Below are positions 10,884-22,842 of a DNA stretch of 64,000 bases, piece after piece (the stretch's first letter is position 1; every line of letters begins with the position of its first letter). Below the pieces are notes generated by a model that was not told the DNA's origin, searched no databases, and saw nothing but the letters and a program-made list of their open reading frames with translations. The stretch comes from Albugo candida (lineage: Eukaryota; Oomycota; Peronosporomycetes; Albuginales; Albuginaceae). The stretch is from positions 62,001 through 126,000 of the forward strand of contig CAJNAR010000156.1 in assembly GCA_905220665.1 (NCBI GenBank), given 5' to 3'. A program made the position numbers and the translations under genes.

Positions 10884-12615
10884 CTAACGTCCTTCGATAC
10901 TGATACCAATCGCGCGTTTTCCTTTCTTTCGAGGCTTGGCGATTTCGGACATGCGTTTCAGCAGCCTTCCTTTACGAGAATCAGGATCGACCTTTTTAGA
11001 GGAGACATTGCGCAGATCCACTTTTGGCTGTGGTCGGTGCATAAAGTCAAAGCGTAGTTGCTCAGGAAGACGCGCGCGATGAGAGTTTGTTCCTATTACG
11101 TCTGTGCCTTGTTCAGTATTGTTGGAATTTTGGGAGCCAAAGATGTCAGCGCGAGCGCCAGCAGTTGACGTATTGCTAGGCCTTTGTATTCCATCGTCAG
11201 CCAACATCCAATATAAGTTTTAGTACAGCGAAATGCGTACCTCTGATCACGCCGAAATGACTGGGACTCTGCTTTTTCTGCCTCTAATTCTGCTAGTTTG
11301 GAGTAGTCCAATATTTTGTTGAACACAGAGCGACTCCAGCGATCTATCATCTCTCTGCACAATTCTTTATTCTCCAATGTCTAGCAGAAGAATGATCTTT
11401 CAGCCCACAATCAACATGCTGCCGTCAAGAAAATATCAAACCTCATCGGGGTGTTTCCATAAGGTCATGACGACTTTACCAAAACCGCTTCTTTTAAGAT
11501 GCTCCTTGTAAACTGCGCAGATATCTATCACGGCGAAGGCTGCGACGCTGGACTTGACTTACTTGGAAGACGATGAACCATTGTGATCATTTTGGTGCGC
11601 ATACCGAGATTGGGAAGCGTGCCATTGCCCAAAGGTTGAATCCATTTCCTGATGATCTAGCATCACGAGCTCGACAGCTCAAATATTGTTCACTACATCA
11701 GTAAAATCTCACCGAAAGAAGATCAAAATCCAGCAACATTGGTTGTAGTCTTTGTTTCCTCATAATCTGCAGCGCGTTATCGACAAATTTGATTCTTGCC
11801 AATGCGGGTCTCCCGCTAGAAATAGCATTCTGATCATCTGCCCAGGCTTTATCCATCTGAAATAGCAATTCCTGGGTAACTCTTTCCATATCCTGGACAG
11901 AGAGATTCATTTTGCTGTTTCTTCGTCCCGTTTTAAGTGATTTCAGAGTGTCATCAAAGTATGTGTCTTCTTCGAAAACTGCTTCTTGCTCAACCCGATC
12001 AACGGGACGTTCATCATCAAATTGTTGTTTTTCTTGTTCGTATTCTCCAAGCACGTCCGCCAGGTCATCTTCTCTGTCGATAAAATCATCGTCGTCTTTT
12101 GTAGGCGCAACCTCTTCCCCGGAATCATATTCGTCGCCTAAATGGACGCGTTAGGTCATTCACTCATCAATTCACATCCGGGAACCATCGTACCATCATT
12201 CAGTTGACGCTGTGATTTACCGTCTGTTTGAGAGGAATTACTTGGAGATAGACGTGCTTTTTTCTGCACTCTTCCGCCTTGTAGTCGCTTCGTTGAAGTT
12301 GCAGGCAAAGTTTCCTTTTCGGTGGACTGACGTTCATTCTCGCTTTCTGATTCCGAGTCGAATAATCTAGAATGATTCATCATAAGATGTCTGGTACCCT
12401 ATTATCTGAGAGTCTCACCCAGTGGCATCTGATGCTGTTGCCTTCGCCACTACAAAGTAATGTGCTGGTAAATTTGGTTGAATGCAAGCGTGTCTGCGTT
12501 TCTTACCTGATTGTATTTCTTCTCCATCATCTGAATCATCTTCACCAAACATATCGTTGATAGAGCCCTTCATTCTTCCATCTTTACGTCGGATTATATC
12601 GGACAATGCACACAT
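10884..12615 (-). CDS. IWS1: Transcription elongation factor IWS1/SPN1
   Basis: Nuclear partner of SPT6 and RNA polymerase II. Eight exons: 12615-12507, 12449-12419, 12366-12194, 12137-11713, 11656-11563, 11524-11442, 11380-11241 and 11181-10884; total 450 residues, all phases agree. The N-terminal half is acidic and Ser-rich (FGEDDSDDGEE, LFDSESESENE), as in other IWS1 proteins. Residues about 215-325 form the TFIIS N-terminal-like domain: LDFDLLS, WIQPLGNGTLPNLGMR, HLKRSGFGKVVMTLWKHPDE and NKELCREMIDRWSR. The C-terminus ends KRAIGISIEGR, matching the conserved IWS1 tail. An alternative first exon is possible: ATG at 12674, donor after MAQAE, joining at the second half of the listed exon 1; it gives a more acidic start and avoids the odd MCALSDIIRRK leader. 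Confidence 0.93.
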
Positions 12616-12674
12616 ATTTGTTACAGAAAGTTTTCTCTATGCGAAGCGTACTGCATACCTTCCGCCTGTGCCAT

Positions 12675-13237
12675 TTCGCGATTTTGCTGATTGCGATAGC
12701 CTAATGTAGTGTCAATTACCGGGACTCAGTGAATCGCGTGAAACTCTATTTTCGAATATTACTCGAACGGCTACTGACAGTGAACACGGTACTTTTACTG
12801 CCGATACATTAGAAATGACTGCAAAAAATTGCTCCATTTTAATTGCTTCATTCTACTAGGCATAAAAGTAATATAATGTCTACGTATCGTACTTTCCAAT
12901 CCTATGACCGTGTACTCTAGCGTTAACAATCAGCACCGTACATATTAGACCTTCATTTAGTGCTCTCAAGAGGCCATAAATGACCGTATCAAGAGGCCCT
13001 CACCCTATGACACCGCAGAGTTTCTTGATAACCGATGTCTCACGTACTCGGTGATAAAACGCGGCCAATTGAGCTTACAGTACTTCGACAGATAAGTTAA
13101 TGCATATTCTGATACGAGCTAAATCGACAATCGAGTGCATTTGCTGGTATGACTTTTCATGATTGCGACATGTGTTTACAGTCGTCAACCGACAAGGGTG
13201 TCGCTGAGAATCACTTGATTTTATACCATATAATAGT
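12675..13237. other. Divergent promoter region of IWS1 and the OYE gene
   Basis: About 560 bases with no coding signature on either strand. A ten-base direct repeat, TCAAGAGGCC, occurs twice about 30 bp apart near 12966 and 12993; significance unknown. Confidence 0.35.
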
Positions 13238-14392
13238 ATGGCGAGCTTGTTCTCTGCAATTAGACTTGGTGGGAATATGGACCCAATCCACCTAAAACAT
13301 CGAATTGTAATGGCTCCCCTAACTCGTTTACGATCGAATAATGACGGAGTCGTTTCGGACATTGTAAAGACGTATTACGGACAAAGGGCCACGGACGGAG
13401 GTCTCATAATCTCCGAAGCGACTTACACGAGTCCAACAGGAAAAGGGACAGAAGGAGCACCCGGGATCTGTACCGAGGAGCAAGTGGAAGCTTGGAAGGA
13501 TGTGACCGATGCTGTGCACGAAAAAGGAGGCAAGATTTTTCTTCAGTTGTGGCACTGTGGTCGAGTGAGCCATTCATTGATCCAACCAAAAGGACAGCTT
13601 CCTGTTTCTTCAAGCGCAAAAGCAGCTATTGACATTGTTAATAAGCGTGGAGCTCATACGAAAGAGGGGAGGAAAGATTTCGAAGTGCCGCGGGCTTTGG
13701 AGATCGACGAAATATCAAAAATAGTGGAGGAATACAAACTCGCTGGAAAAAACGCTCTACATGCAGGTTTCGACGGGGTCGAAGTGCACGCTGCCAATGG
13801 ATACTTACTGGAGCAATTTCTATGTGATGGTGTGAATGAACGTTCCGACAAGTACGGTGGATCGTTGGAAAATCGATCTCGCTTGCTGCTCGAAGTGCTA
13901 GCCGCTGTACTGGAAGAAGTACCGTCAAGTCGACTTGGTGTTCGTCTTTCTCCGTACGGCCATACCTTTGGCTGTACGGATTCCAATCCTGCAGAGATAT
14001 ACGGCTATGTGGTCAGAAAGCTCTGTAATCTCAATTTGGCGTATCTCCATCTCATCGAGCCAAGAGGCTATCATCACACGACTCCGCTCGTACCGGAAGG
14101 TGGTGTCGTAAAGTTATTTAGAACAATGTATACGGGCGTGCTTGCTGCTGCGTCGGGTTTTGATGCGGAACAAGCAGAAGTTGTTGTTGAGAGTGGAATT
14201 GCAGATTTGGTTGCGTTTGGACGTTCTTTTATTACGAATCCAGATTTGGTCAAAAGGCTGAAAGAAAAACTACCACTTGCTCCTTCAACGGACTCGACAT
14301 TTTTCTATACGGGAAATGAGAAGGGCTATATCGATTATCCGCAACGGGAAAGCTGGCTGCAGTCAGTTAAAGCGATAGGTTCTCCCACTTAA
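13238..14392 (+). CDS. Old yellow enzyme-family FMN oxidoreductase (12-oxophytodienoate reductase-like)
   Basis: Single-exon 384-residue protein matching the NADPH:flavin oxidoreductase TIM-barrel family at full length. The N-terminal strand reads HRIVMAPLTRLRSN, the substrate-binding motif is EVHAANGYLLEQFL near residues 183-196 (His and Asn for the carbonyl oxygen, Tyr as proton donor), followed by NERSDKYGGSLENRSR, and the flavin phosphate region ends DLVAFGRSFITNPDL. These enzymes reduce activated C=C bonds of enones; natural substrates are unclear, although oxylipins are reduced by plant members. The start at 13238 gives the expected N-terminus. Divergent from IWS1 with a 560-bp gap. Cytosolic, as no signal peptide is present. 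Confidence 0.95.
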   Translation: MASLFSAIRLGGNMDPIHLKHRIVMAPLTRLRSNNDGVVSDIVKTYYGQRATDGGLIISEATYTSPTGKGTEGAPGICTEEQVEAWKDVTDAVHEKGGKIFLQLWHCGRVSHSLIQPKGQLPVSSSAKAAIDIVNKRGAHTKEGRKDFEVPRALEIDEISKIVEEYKLAGKNALHAGFDGVEVHAANGYLLEQFLCDGVNERSDKYGGSLENRSRLLLEVLAAVLEEVPSSRLGVRLSPYGHTFGCTDSNPAEIYGYVVRKLCNLNLAYLHLIEPRGYHHTTPLVPEGGVVKLFRTMYTGVLAAASGFDAEQAEVVVESGIADLVAFGRSFITNPDLVKRLKEKLPLAPSTDSTFFYTGNEKGYIDYPQRESWLQSVKAIGSPT

Positions 14393-14534
14393 GATTTGGA
14401 GAAGCAGAATGGTATCGCAATCTTCAATATGTTGTATGTAGAAAAAAAGAAATTTAAAGTTCAGTGAGTCAATCGCATTTCTCTAGTCACAAAAAATTTT
14501 GTGCAGATTGCGGAATTTTGCTTGCTCAAAAATC

Positions 14535-14740
14535 ATGTTTTGGTATCGGACACGTTCATATTTTACAGAACCGTGGGATCCTTTGCAGGCTCACGTGTCG
14601 CAAAATATATATGGCCGAGATGCAGACTACCATTCTTACTACACAGCCGAACTCATGTTAACACAATCGGTACAAAGTATTTTTCTCATAACACTTTTAC
14701 ACTTGAAAAGAGAGACAACTGGCGGGTCGGTCCGTTATAG
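14535..14740 (+). CDS. Candidate 54-residue protein, two exons
   Basis: Exons 14535-14669 and 14711-14740 join at GTACAA...GAAAAG (41 nt) in phase. The product starts MFWYRTRSYF, is rich in Tyr, His and Trp and ends RDNWRVGPL. Composition looks protein-like, and the donor is of the GTAC type common in neighbouring genes, but I know no homologue. An alternative unspliced frame continues to 14867 without an intron. The call is tentative; it could be a chance frame downstream of the reductase gene. Confidence 0.3.
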
Positions 14741-16027
14741 CTGTGGTCAAATAGTCGATAGCGACGGTGTCGGTGAAGTAAAAGATATGGACAATCGTCT
14801 TCGATCAATGCAGTGGATGCGATACCAAATTAGAAGGTATCATGCGAAAGCTTCCAAAGCGCTATGAAATTGCCTTATTTCTAAGGCTATGCTCGAAGAG
14901 AGGGCAAATAGTGTGTCCTATACGAAAGGCAAAAAATATGTGATATAGCCAATACACCTTGCTGTGCCCGCACTCTACGTTAAGTGGAAAATTTAAGGAC
15001 CCCAAATCAGCTTTTTGGCTCGAAAGGTAATCCAAGTACACACTCATACCCTTTGCTGCAACTAATTTGTTCTGCAGGTGTTAGATACGTTTTGCAGAAC
15101 TCCTTTGATCATTGGCGAAAAGTCAATGCGTCGTATAACTTGTATGAGAAATTGGGCCGGAATGTGAATTGAATATTACTATACCGGTTTCGGTATTAAT
15201 AGGAGTCTGAAACAAAACAGAAGGAAGGATTACAGTAGCGATATAAGAGCCATTTTCTGATCGACTGACTCGGCAAGACGGTATAGAAAGGCCAATGTAT
15301 CAAGCAAAAAGAATGAAATCAGCCTGCAGGAAGGCGGAACCAAAAATTTTGCTCTTTTGGTAAAAAATCTCATCTCAAAGGATTTGTTTGGAAAGTAGAA
15401 TGGCAGATTGGGCTATTGTATGTTTGATGCATAAGAGAACACGGCTTCTGGAGAAAGGCTAAGCGATCACGAGAAAACTTTCGCGATGCACTTTCTGGAT
15501 ATATCGGCATTCGTTCAGCACTCCAGAAGCCAAGTCAGCCGCAGCGACTATTGCATACTTCGAAAGCAAAAGTCGTCGGCTTTGATACTTCAAAAGTCTC
15601 AGTCTCTCAAGAAATGAGCCGTACCTTTAACTTTTCGCTAAATTCGGGATCGCAAAAAGGCAATCTATCCAGGAATAGGGTCTGTTCGCGCATATTTCAT
15701 CCAATCCACACATTGCAAAGAGTCCGCAAAAGTTGTGTCAAATGTCTCAGGGTGTCCACACAACTTGTCCAAATGTGTCGACTTGCATGGACTTATAATA
15801 TTTCACGAGTAGTGTTAACTGTTAAGAAGTAAGATTAGTGCTGGCCGGTGTGTGACCCAAGGAGTTTATATAGACACCGCTCACTCAAACTGGATAGACC
15901 AGTATATAACCTCGACTGACTAATATTGTATCGACCAACTTTGCAATCCAATTTGATCCCTTTCTAGATCTCGATTGTGTCAGTGACCTGTCGTCATAGA
16001 ATTATTTGCATCTAAACTTTGCCTGAA
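14741..16027. other. Long gene-poor stretch
   Basis: About 1.3 kb, unusually long for this window. The plus-strand frame continuing to 14867 and another of 93 codons at 15551-15832 have no recognisable motif. No LTR, inverted repeat or tRNA was noticed by eye. It may hold decayed sequence or untranslated regions. Confidence 0.4.
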
Positions 16028-18627
16028 ATGCCAATTGAAGCCAGATTTGATCGTTTCGAATGTGATCATCCACAACTCTTTCAGCAAGAGTACAAGAGGT
16101 ACCAAGGTGGACCTTTGCACCCTTGTGTTATGTGCGACTTGTTATTCACGCTTTTGTGTCCAATGGCGTAGAAGTAATCGGACAAAAGGTCTAAAGATAC
16201 TGAGGTAATAAGGCGACTCGATCATAGTATTTACTTATGTGAGATACAGATGCTTCCCACATTGCTGCCCGTCACATATCGATCGAAGTTATTGTGGTTC
16301 ATCGCTGTATGTGGTCGTCACCGGACTTTCAGGATGGATGACACCACAAGTATCAGACGGTCACGATGCCGGGATTTTGCACTGTACGGAACAAGAGACG
16401 ATACGGACTGAGGATCTTCACGTTGTCGCGAGGTTTGAGACTGTCAATGATGTCGGGTTGACGTTCGGGGAGACAATTCCATTCGAATCGATCTCAGCAG
16501 CGACACAGGATGAGCAAAATCCTGAAGGACATTGGATTCCTGGCGTGCGAGAGCGTCTTACACATCTTGAAAAATTTGATGCAATGGACATGGAAGTAGG
16601 TGCATTTCGAACTATATATTTAACTTTCTCACTACTTTCGTAATCGTTAGACCACCGCTGTCTTTCAGCTAAATGGAAAGATCTACTCTCGATGGTATTA
16701 TGACTGGGAAAGCGGTGCGAATAAAGCTCAGCGGCTGATGCATCATGTTCTAAAAGCGTACGTATTTGTGAGAATTCCACCCAAAACCAATGAGAAGGAC
16801 TCCAACTTTTCAATTAGTCGTGAGGCTAAACTTAAGAAGAGAGAAATTGGCTCAGGATTTCTTCGTCTCGTTACAGTCGTCTTATCGCCAAAATTTACGG
16901 TCATTTCGTATCGCCGAGCTCCGAACGAAGCCACAACTTTAAAAATGGACCATACTTTATGTCTACCGACTCCCATTCCGCCTTCCTCAGCTCCATCGAC
17001 CAGCGATTCCGTCAGCCATAAACGATTCTTCGGCCAGGATTACCCTTCAATTAGCTCACAAGACACACCTTCCTCATCAAAGGAGGACACAGAGTTGGAA
17101 CATAAACGACGAAGGCGACGTCAGAGCTCATTAAGCGAATCAGTCGTAAAGAGTTTGTCTATCACATCGGACTTGAATTATTCCAAGTTGTTTGTCGAAA
17201 AAGTGTTATGGGAGCACGCGCACGGTGATGCTGTTGCAACATCAAAAAATCTCTGTCTCTTGTATTTGTTTGTTCAATGGACTCCAATAAGCAGCCACAA
17301 TTGGGCATTCGAGAATCTCGCTCAGTGTGTGAACCGACAACATCTACAGGATCTAGCACACCCATTCCGTCATGTTGCAGATATCAATGGCATCTCAAAA
17401 TTGTTTATGGATTCTACCGCTCGAGTCTGCCCCTACCAGTCTTCGGGCGCTCGGATGCATAGCTTCCTCATGCCTTCATCGGCACATTGCCAGGAATTTT
17501 CCATTCCTCCCAACACGCCCGAACTCAAGGCGCTCATTCAAGTCACAACACAAATCGTTTTGTGGTTCCACTCGAATGAGAATTTGATGTGGATGCGTGA
17601 ATTCATCAATCAACGTTTTGCAACGACTTGTCATAAACAATTACTTCGCAAGAGCTTTGTCACGTTTTTGGCTCTTTTTGAGAAACGATTGCAACGGGAT
17701 GTATTGCTGAATTCGGCATTCCAAAGCTTGGCTCAAATCACGGAAGAAATTACAAGCGCGGTCTACATTCATCGCTATTACGCGTCGAAACGTGCCTGGG
17801 TGCGTGAGGTAATGAGCCATCCAGGGTTCATCGGGTGGCATGCTTTTGTAGCGCAAGTACGGGACGTTTATATAGCAAATAGTATCCAGACGCGACTCAG
17901 CTTATTTGGCGAGACTTCACCTTGGCATGGAGTGTGGCTTATGCATTTCGAGAGTTTCTCGTGGAAACCATCGGAAGAAACTTCTGTTCCGCATTTTTCA
18001 TTATTTCAAGTTTTGGAATGGCTTTCACATTTGGGCCGAATCGAAGTTGCGCTGAATGCGTCCAATTACGCTCTCTGGATCCGTTCGACACAGAATTTTG
18101 TCTCGGAGAAGAACGGCGGTATGTTATTGATACTGGATGGAAAGGATCGAGTCTTCCGTCTTCTACCCAACGGAAAATCAACTTTTATGGGGAAGGCTGA
18201 TATTGGCGATTATCGGGGTTTCATGACGTATCAGACGCCAAGTACTCGAGGTCGTTGTTCGTCTCAACAAATTGTTGTCTCCATGCAGTGTTACTGCTGG
18301 GCACCATACGGCATCGATCAATTCTCATTTCAAACTCGTTGGCAAATGATTTGTACTGTTGTGAATGGTACGAGTCAAATTACTGTGAATGGAAGTGTTT
18401 TGTATGCACGAACTTTGGGTTTCTTCAATGATTGTGACACAACAGAAATGCGTCTGAGTGAGAAATTGCGGCGGTTGGAAAATAGAGGCCATCTTAGCCC
18501 TTTAAACCCTTCCAATCAACACACACATTTGTGTGAGCCAGCAAAAGGCATTCCATCCAGCCGACAAGAGCACTTTCTCTGGCACGAGCTCGCGAGTTTT
18601 GACTTTAGCTATCAGCTCGTGACTTGA
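16028..18627 (+). CDS. Unknown protein of about 797 residues
   Basis: The secure part is the exon 16651-18627 (658 residues) preceded by an exon ending at 16595, spliced at GTAGGT...GTTAG in phase. The upstream exon is open back to 16250, where a TACAG acceptor allows joining to an ATG exon at 16028-16098; that joint keeps phase but needs a 150-nt intron, longer than usual. The minimal start would be the ATG at 16338 (744 residues). Visible features: a Ser-rich basic segment with KRRRRRQ near residue 285, followed by mostly helical sequence containing EKVLWEHAHGDAV and QVTTQIVLWFHSNENL, then a beta-rich C-terminal part. No signal peptide or membrane helix. I do not recognise the family. Confidence 0.65.
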
Positions 18628-18767
18628 TACCTGCGATCAATTAGCATAGAAATTGTGTTCAGATAAATAATTGAGAACGAATTTGGCCGATAAAGCCGAC
18701 ACTATTGCGATCTTTCATGTGTAAAATCCACTGAAAGGCCGCACATTCAATCCGCCGTACAATTCCA

Positions 18768-21135
18768 ATGTTTCGATTATGCTTTGCGCTTTTATTGAAT
18801 GGCCTCTGTGTCTATGCGGCAATTGGCCGCACATTATCGCCAACCGCTAAAGGCTTTCGAGATCTCAATGCTCCTGAGGCGCAGTTATCGCCCTTACAGT
18901 TCTCCAAACGTACGAATGGATTGTCCATAACGGAAGAGCGGAGAGAGTCGAGCGAAGCATATGCGGCGGTCGTCACAATCACTTGTTTGATTCTCATTTC
19001 CATTCTCTTCGAATTGGTGCGTTTCTATCAAATTTATTTCCCCGCTAACATTTTGTAATTTCCAGTGCACAGAAGTCTTACGTGAGAGCTCTGATGACAT
19101 TAACATGCCTTTTATCAACACGATATTCAGTGAGCTCACGACACTCGGCTTTATCGGTCTCATTTTATTTGTCATTACAAAACTTCACATTCTTTCGACA
19201 ATTTCGCATTATTTTTTTCATGAAAATGAAAAGCTGCAAGAAACTATCGAAAATTTACATATGGGTTTATTTTTCTTCATACTTATTTTTCTATCGCTAT
19301 GCTGCATACTGCTCCGTCGATGTATGCGACTTCAGGCACAATGGCGCGAGTACGAACGTCACGAAGGAGATCTCCCAGTGGTCATTTCCGATTATGTGTT
19401 GGCTACAGAGCGTCCACGGAATCGAATAGCAATATGCTCATTGAAGCATCAGTGGACCCGAGAAAATGCCCGGCAGGAAATGATCTTTTTAGCGCTACGT
19501 CGTCGTTTTGTGGACGTTCGATCCAATCATCCAAACTCCACAAAGGCATTCCAATACGCCAAGGAATTCCAAGTCAATTCGGACATCCGATTCCCATTTC
19601 ATGAGTACCTTGCGATTCTCGCCGGAGAATCCATGTCGAGATTGATTGAGATCGACCCGGCGACGTGGTTGGCGATGGAGGTATTTCTTGTCGGTTTATT
19701 TCTTCTTTGTTGGAACGTGGGCAATTGGGCGGAAATTTGGGTTCTCATTGTGTTTGGGTACGCTTTGGCTGCGGTGACATTTTATATCGCGCAAGAAATG
19801 CAACGTATGCGGCAGCGAATGGTACCTCAAAAACCTTTCCGAGATGCGGAACGACTTCGTCGAAAGACAGAGTGGAGAGTACAATATAATTTGAATGGAT
19901 TGGTTTTGGATGAAAGCAGTAAGCTCCTTTGTACTGCGGAATTAGGATCAGAAGGTATTCGAGGTGATCCGTGGGCTCCTCCGTATGTCCACTTTATGCC
20001 TAAAGAATGTATGGAATTCTCAGAACATCAACTGGCCAAATACCAGCGAACTGCGCTTTTCCATGGCCATAAGAATGGAGCAAAAATAGCAGTTTTCAGT
20101 ATCCGACTCGTTGTGCTTTTACTCGCAATGCATTTGGCCATTTTCATCCTTCGATCCGGCGGGCAGATTTATCGCTTTTATGGGGCGTACAGCTTCATCG
20201 TCTACCTTTTGTACCTTGCTCCAAGCATTTTCATCATGCATCGGACGCCACAAATCGCACGAGATGCCATTTATGCGTTTAGTGTCGAGCATCTCAAGTC
20301 TTCTCGAGTGATCGCAAAGGTGATGCGGATTCTAAAAGCGCGACAAACGCTTCGAACACTACGATTTGTTGCAGAAATGAAGATTCATTTGCGTGAGACG
20401 GCAAAACAGCCATCTCGACCCTCACGTCAGCATCCGGTAGTACTCCCACCCGTGCCGGAAGTACCACAAGAATCCCAACATGTTCCTCCATCTCGAAGAG
20501 CGTCTCGAAGGGGATCCATTGGTCCAACCACATTGGAGGCTGCTCGCCGTCTATCGATCATTGCAGACATGCCGACAAGCGATATCATCAAAGCCGAAGA
20601 TACTTCTCCAATTCATTCGCAACCGCTCTCTCCTTTAGTGTCTTACGTATCGTCCAAGAATCGACGTCGAGGAGATAAGTACAAATTGGAAGCAGAGCGT
20701 CGAGAGATTCACACTATATTCTGCTTATTCGATATCGATGCCTCTGGATACGTATCTCGCGATGAAATGGCTAATTTGCTGCTCGCCATCACACACGATC
20801 TGAATGAGCATCAGCTAAATCGTCTGATCAATGAGCTCATTACGGATCCAGCACAACAGGAAGTGAGTTTTGATGCTTTCTACAATTGGTGTCATCAGCA
20901 GATTCACGATACCAAACACTCTAAAGAAGAGCTTATTGCAGAGATTTTCTGTATGGTCGATACAGATCGCAGTGGGTACATAACAGTCGATGAATTCATC
21001 ACAGTGTTCAAAACGCTCGGTCAATCTTTGGATCATGACGACGTACGGGAGCTCGTGTATCAAATGGATCGAAATGAAGACGGGAAAATCGATTTGGAGG
21101 AATTCACAAAGATGCTTCAAAAGCACGAAGTGTAG
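18768..21135 (+). CDS. MLO-family seven-transmembrane protein with C-terminal EF-hand module
   Basis: Exons 18768-19016 and 19066-21135 (intron 49 nt) give 772 residues. A signal-like segment (1-20) precedes an MLO-type first helix with the ESSEAYAAVVTITCLI signature (about 60-84). Further helices lie near 106-125, 148-170, 272-292, 295-315, 415-435 and 450-470. The loop AKEFQVNSDIRFPFHEYLA and SRLIEIDPATWLAMEVFLVG corresponds to the conserved MLO intracellular region. After a Ser/Pro-rich linker come EF-hands: DIDASGYVSRDE (about 638), a degenerate one (about 677), DTDRSGYITVDE (about 715) and DRNEDGKIDLEE (about 750). Plant MLO proteins bind separate calmodulin; here a calmodulin-like domain is covalently attached. 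MLO membership is by pattern recognition. No frameshift seen. Confidence 0.82.
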
Positions 21136-21254
21136 GCGAAAAAGACGTATTCTTTTCTCTTTTTCGTAAGAATAGACTCTTAAAGCACAAAATGTCGTTT
21201 TTGTATCGTCAGACTGATTGATGGAATATGTTTAGCGATTGAAATGCAAGTCGC

Positions 21255-22757
21255 ATGACGCGATTCATACAGAAAAATAGCGATCTTCACATCAATCATT
21301 GGTGTCCCGCTCACTGGAAACAGCTTCACTATCGATTTTCTTGCGTCAAGTCTGCAGTTGGATCACAATTGATGACGATGGAATGGCTGTATCTCATCGT
21401 TCTTCTATGGCATTTCGAGGGAGTAAGAGGACAAGGAGGTCAGCATCTCGTACAATTGGGTGTTGGATGCGATAGCTACAGCATGTTACAGCCATGGAAT
21501 ACATCATCCAACGAAGCGTATAGTTTGGTGTATTCTGCGCAAGAATTCTTAAAGAAGGGAGCCGGACTATTTGTCATCCATTTTTCATCCTTCCAATTGC
21601 CAATAAATGATTTGGTAGTGGTCAGAGGATTACCGAAGAGCGTGAATGCATCTCTAAAGTTGAATCAAAGTATCGTGGCTATAGAGACAGCGAATAAAGT
21701 CGATCCAGTGGCAGTGTTGGTTCTCTCGGGGCAGAATGCCTCGGGTGCGTTTTATTCTCGACCGGTGAAAGGAGAGGGTTTCGAGGTGCAATTATATCAG
21801 AAAACAACGTCGAGCCCTCGGCCTACCTCTTCATCGACTTTGGAGTGTATGGGCTTTCTTATCGATAAGTATCGATTTGTGGATTTGAAGGAGGCCAAAC
21901 ATTTGGAAGCGATGCAGCAAAATGTGAATATTTCGTTTTCACGGAGCAGGAATCACACCAATACAACGCATGCACGTCGTCTATTCAACGACGAGAGTAT
22001 TTGCGGTGTCGATGAGTCTCAGGATGCCGCTTGTTTCGCGTTGAATGGTGGAACGATGAAATCCATGTTCACTCAGTCTCGACCCGTTGCGAGACTATCG
22101 ATCGTAAAGAACAGCGGATTCAACGTGGCGTATTGTACGGGATTCCTTGTGGGCTGTGAGGGCCATCTTTTGACAAATCAGCATTGTATAAGAAATTGGC
22201 TCGACGCAATGAATACGCATGTGGAAGTTTTGGCGCAAGCGACATCGTGCCCCGAAGGAAAACTGTCTACCAAAGAGATTTGTGATGGACAATCTTCATG
22301 TGCTGGACAGGTACTGGCGAGTTCGACGCGTTTAGTTGCGGTATCGGAGACGTTGGATTATGCTCTAATTCTCCTCGGAAGCACATCCTCGGAGTCGGCC
22401 AAAATAGCGTATTCGGTGGGGTATTTACGCTTACGTTCAACGGGACCCGTTCAGGATGAAGTGATATTCATTCCGCAGTATCCACTCGGCCACGGGAAGC
22501 GCATCGCAGCAGTGTCAAATGGATCACCGGGGAAGATTGACTCTGTTCGCGGAGTTGAGGCGTGCGGCGAGTCCGATGTTGGGTACTATATGGATACTCA
22601 GGAGGGATCCTCGGGATCACCGGTGATTGCAATCAAAGATTTTGCTGTTGTCGCACTTCACCACTGCGGCGGATGTTTGAATGGAGGCGTTTCTATCCCG
22701 CTTTTGCTTCACGATCTCTACCAAAAGAAAGTGTTACCGCGTTGTGCGACGATATAA
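21255..22757 (+). CDS. Secreted trypsin-fold serine protease (lysyl-endopeptidase-like motifs)
   Basis: Open frame of 500 codons. The likely start is the internal ATG at 21372 or 21378, which places a signal peptide (MEWLYLIVLLWHFEGVRG) at the N-terminus; the upstream 39 residues look random. The C-terminal half carries a S1 protease triad: LLTNQHC with the catalytic His near residue 309 (numbering from 21255), LDYALILL with Asp near 373, and EGSSGSPV with Ser near 454. The GSSGSP form, rather than GDSGGP, resembles bacterial lysyl endopeptidases and related oomycete proteases. Residues about 60-200 form an extra N-terminal domain with several N-glycosylation sites. Predicted to be exported. 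Single exon, 119 bp after the MLO gene. Confidence 0.88.
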   Translation: MTRFIQKNSDLHINHWCPAHWKQLHYRFSCVKSAVGSQLMTMEWLYLIVLLWHFEGVRGQGGQHLVQLGVGCDSYSMLQPWNTSSNEAYSLVYSAQEFLKKGAGLFVIHFSSFQLPINDLVVVRGLPKSVNASLKLNQSIVAIETANKVDPVAVLVLSGQNASGAFYSRPVKGEGFEVQLYQKTTSSPRPTSSSTLECMGFLIDKYRFVDLKEAKHLEAMQQNVNISFSRSRNHTNTTHARRLFNDESICGVDESQDAACFALNGGTMKSMFTQSRPVARLSIVKNSGFNVAYCTGFLVGCEGHLLTNQHCIRNWLDAMNTHVEVLAQATSCPEGKLSTKEICDGQSSCAGQVLASSTRLVAVSETLDYALILLGSTSSESAKIAYSVGYLRLRSTGPVQDEVIFIPQYPLGHGKRIAAVSNGSPGKIDSVRGVEACGESDVGYYMDTQEGSSGSPVIAIKDFAVVALHHCGGCLNGGVSIPLLLHDLYQKKVLPRCATI

Positions 22758-22842
22758 AGACAGTCATACAGTGTGTGTGCATTTGCAAGCGGTAGCAGAA
22801 AGAAAACAGCGCATTTAGTTTCGTTATGACTTTCAATGCAGA

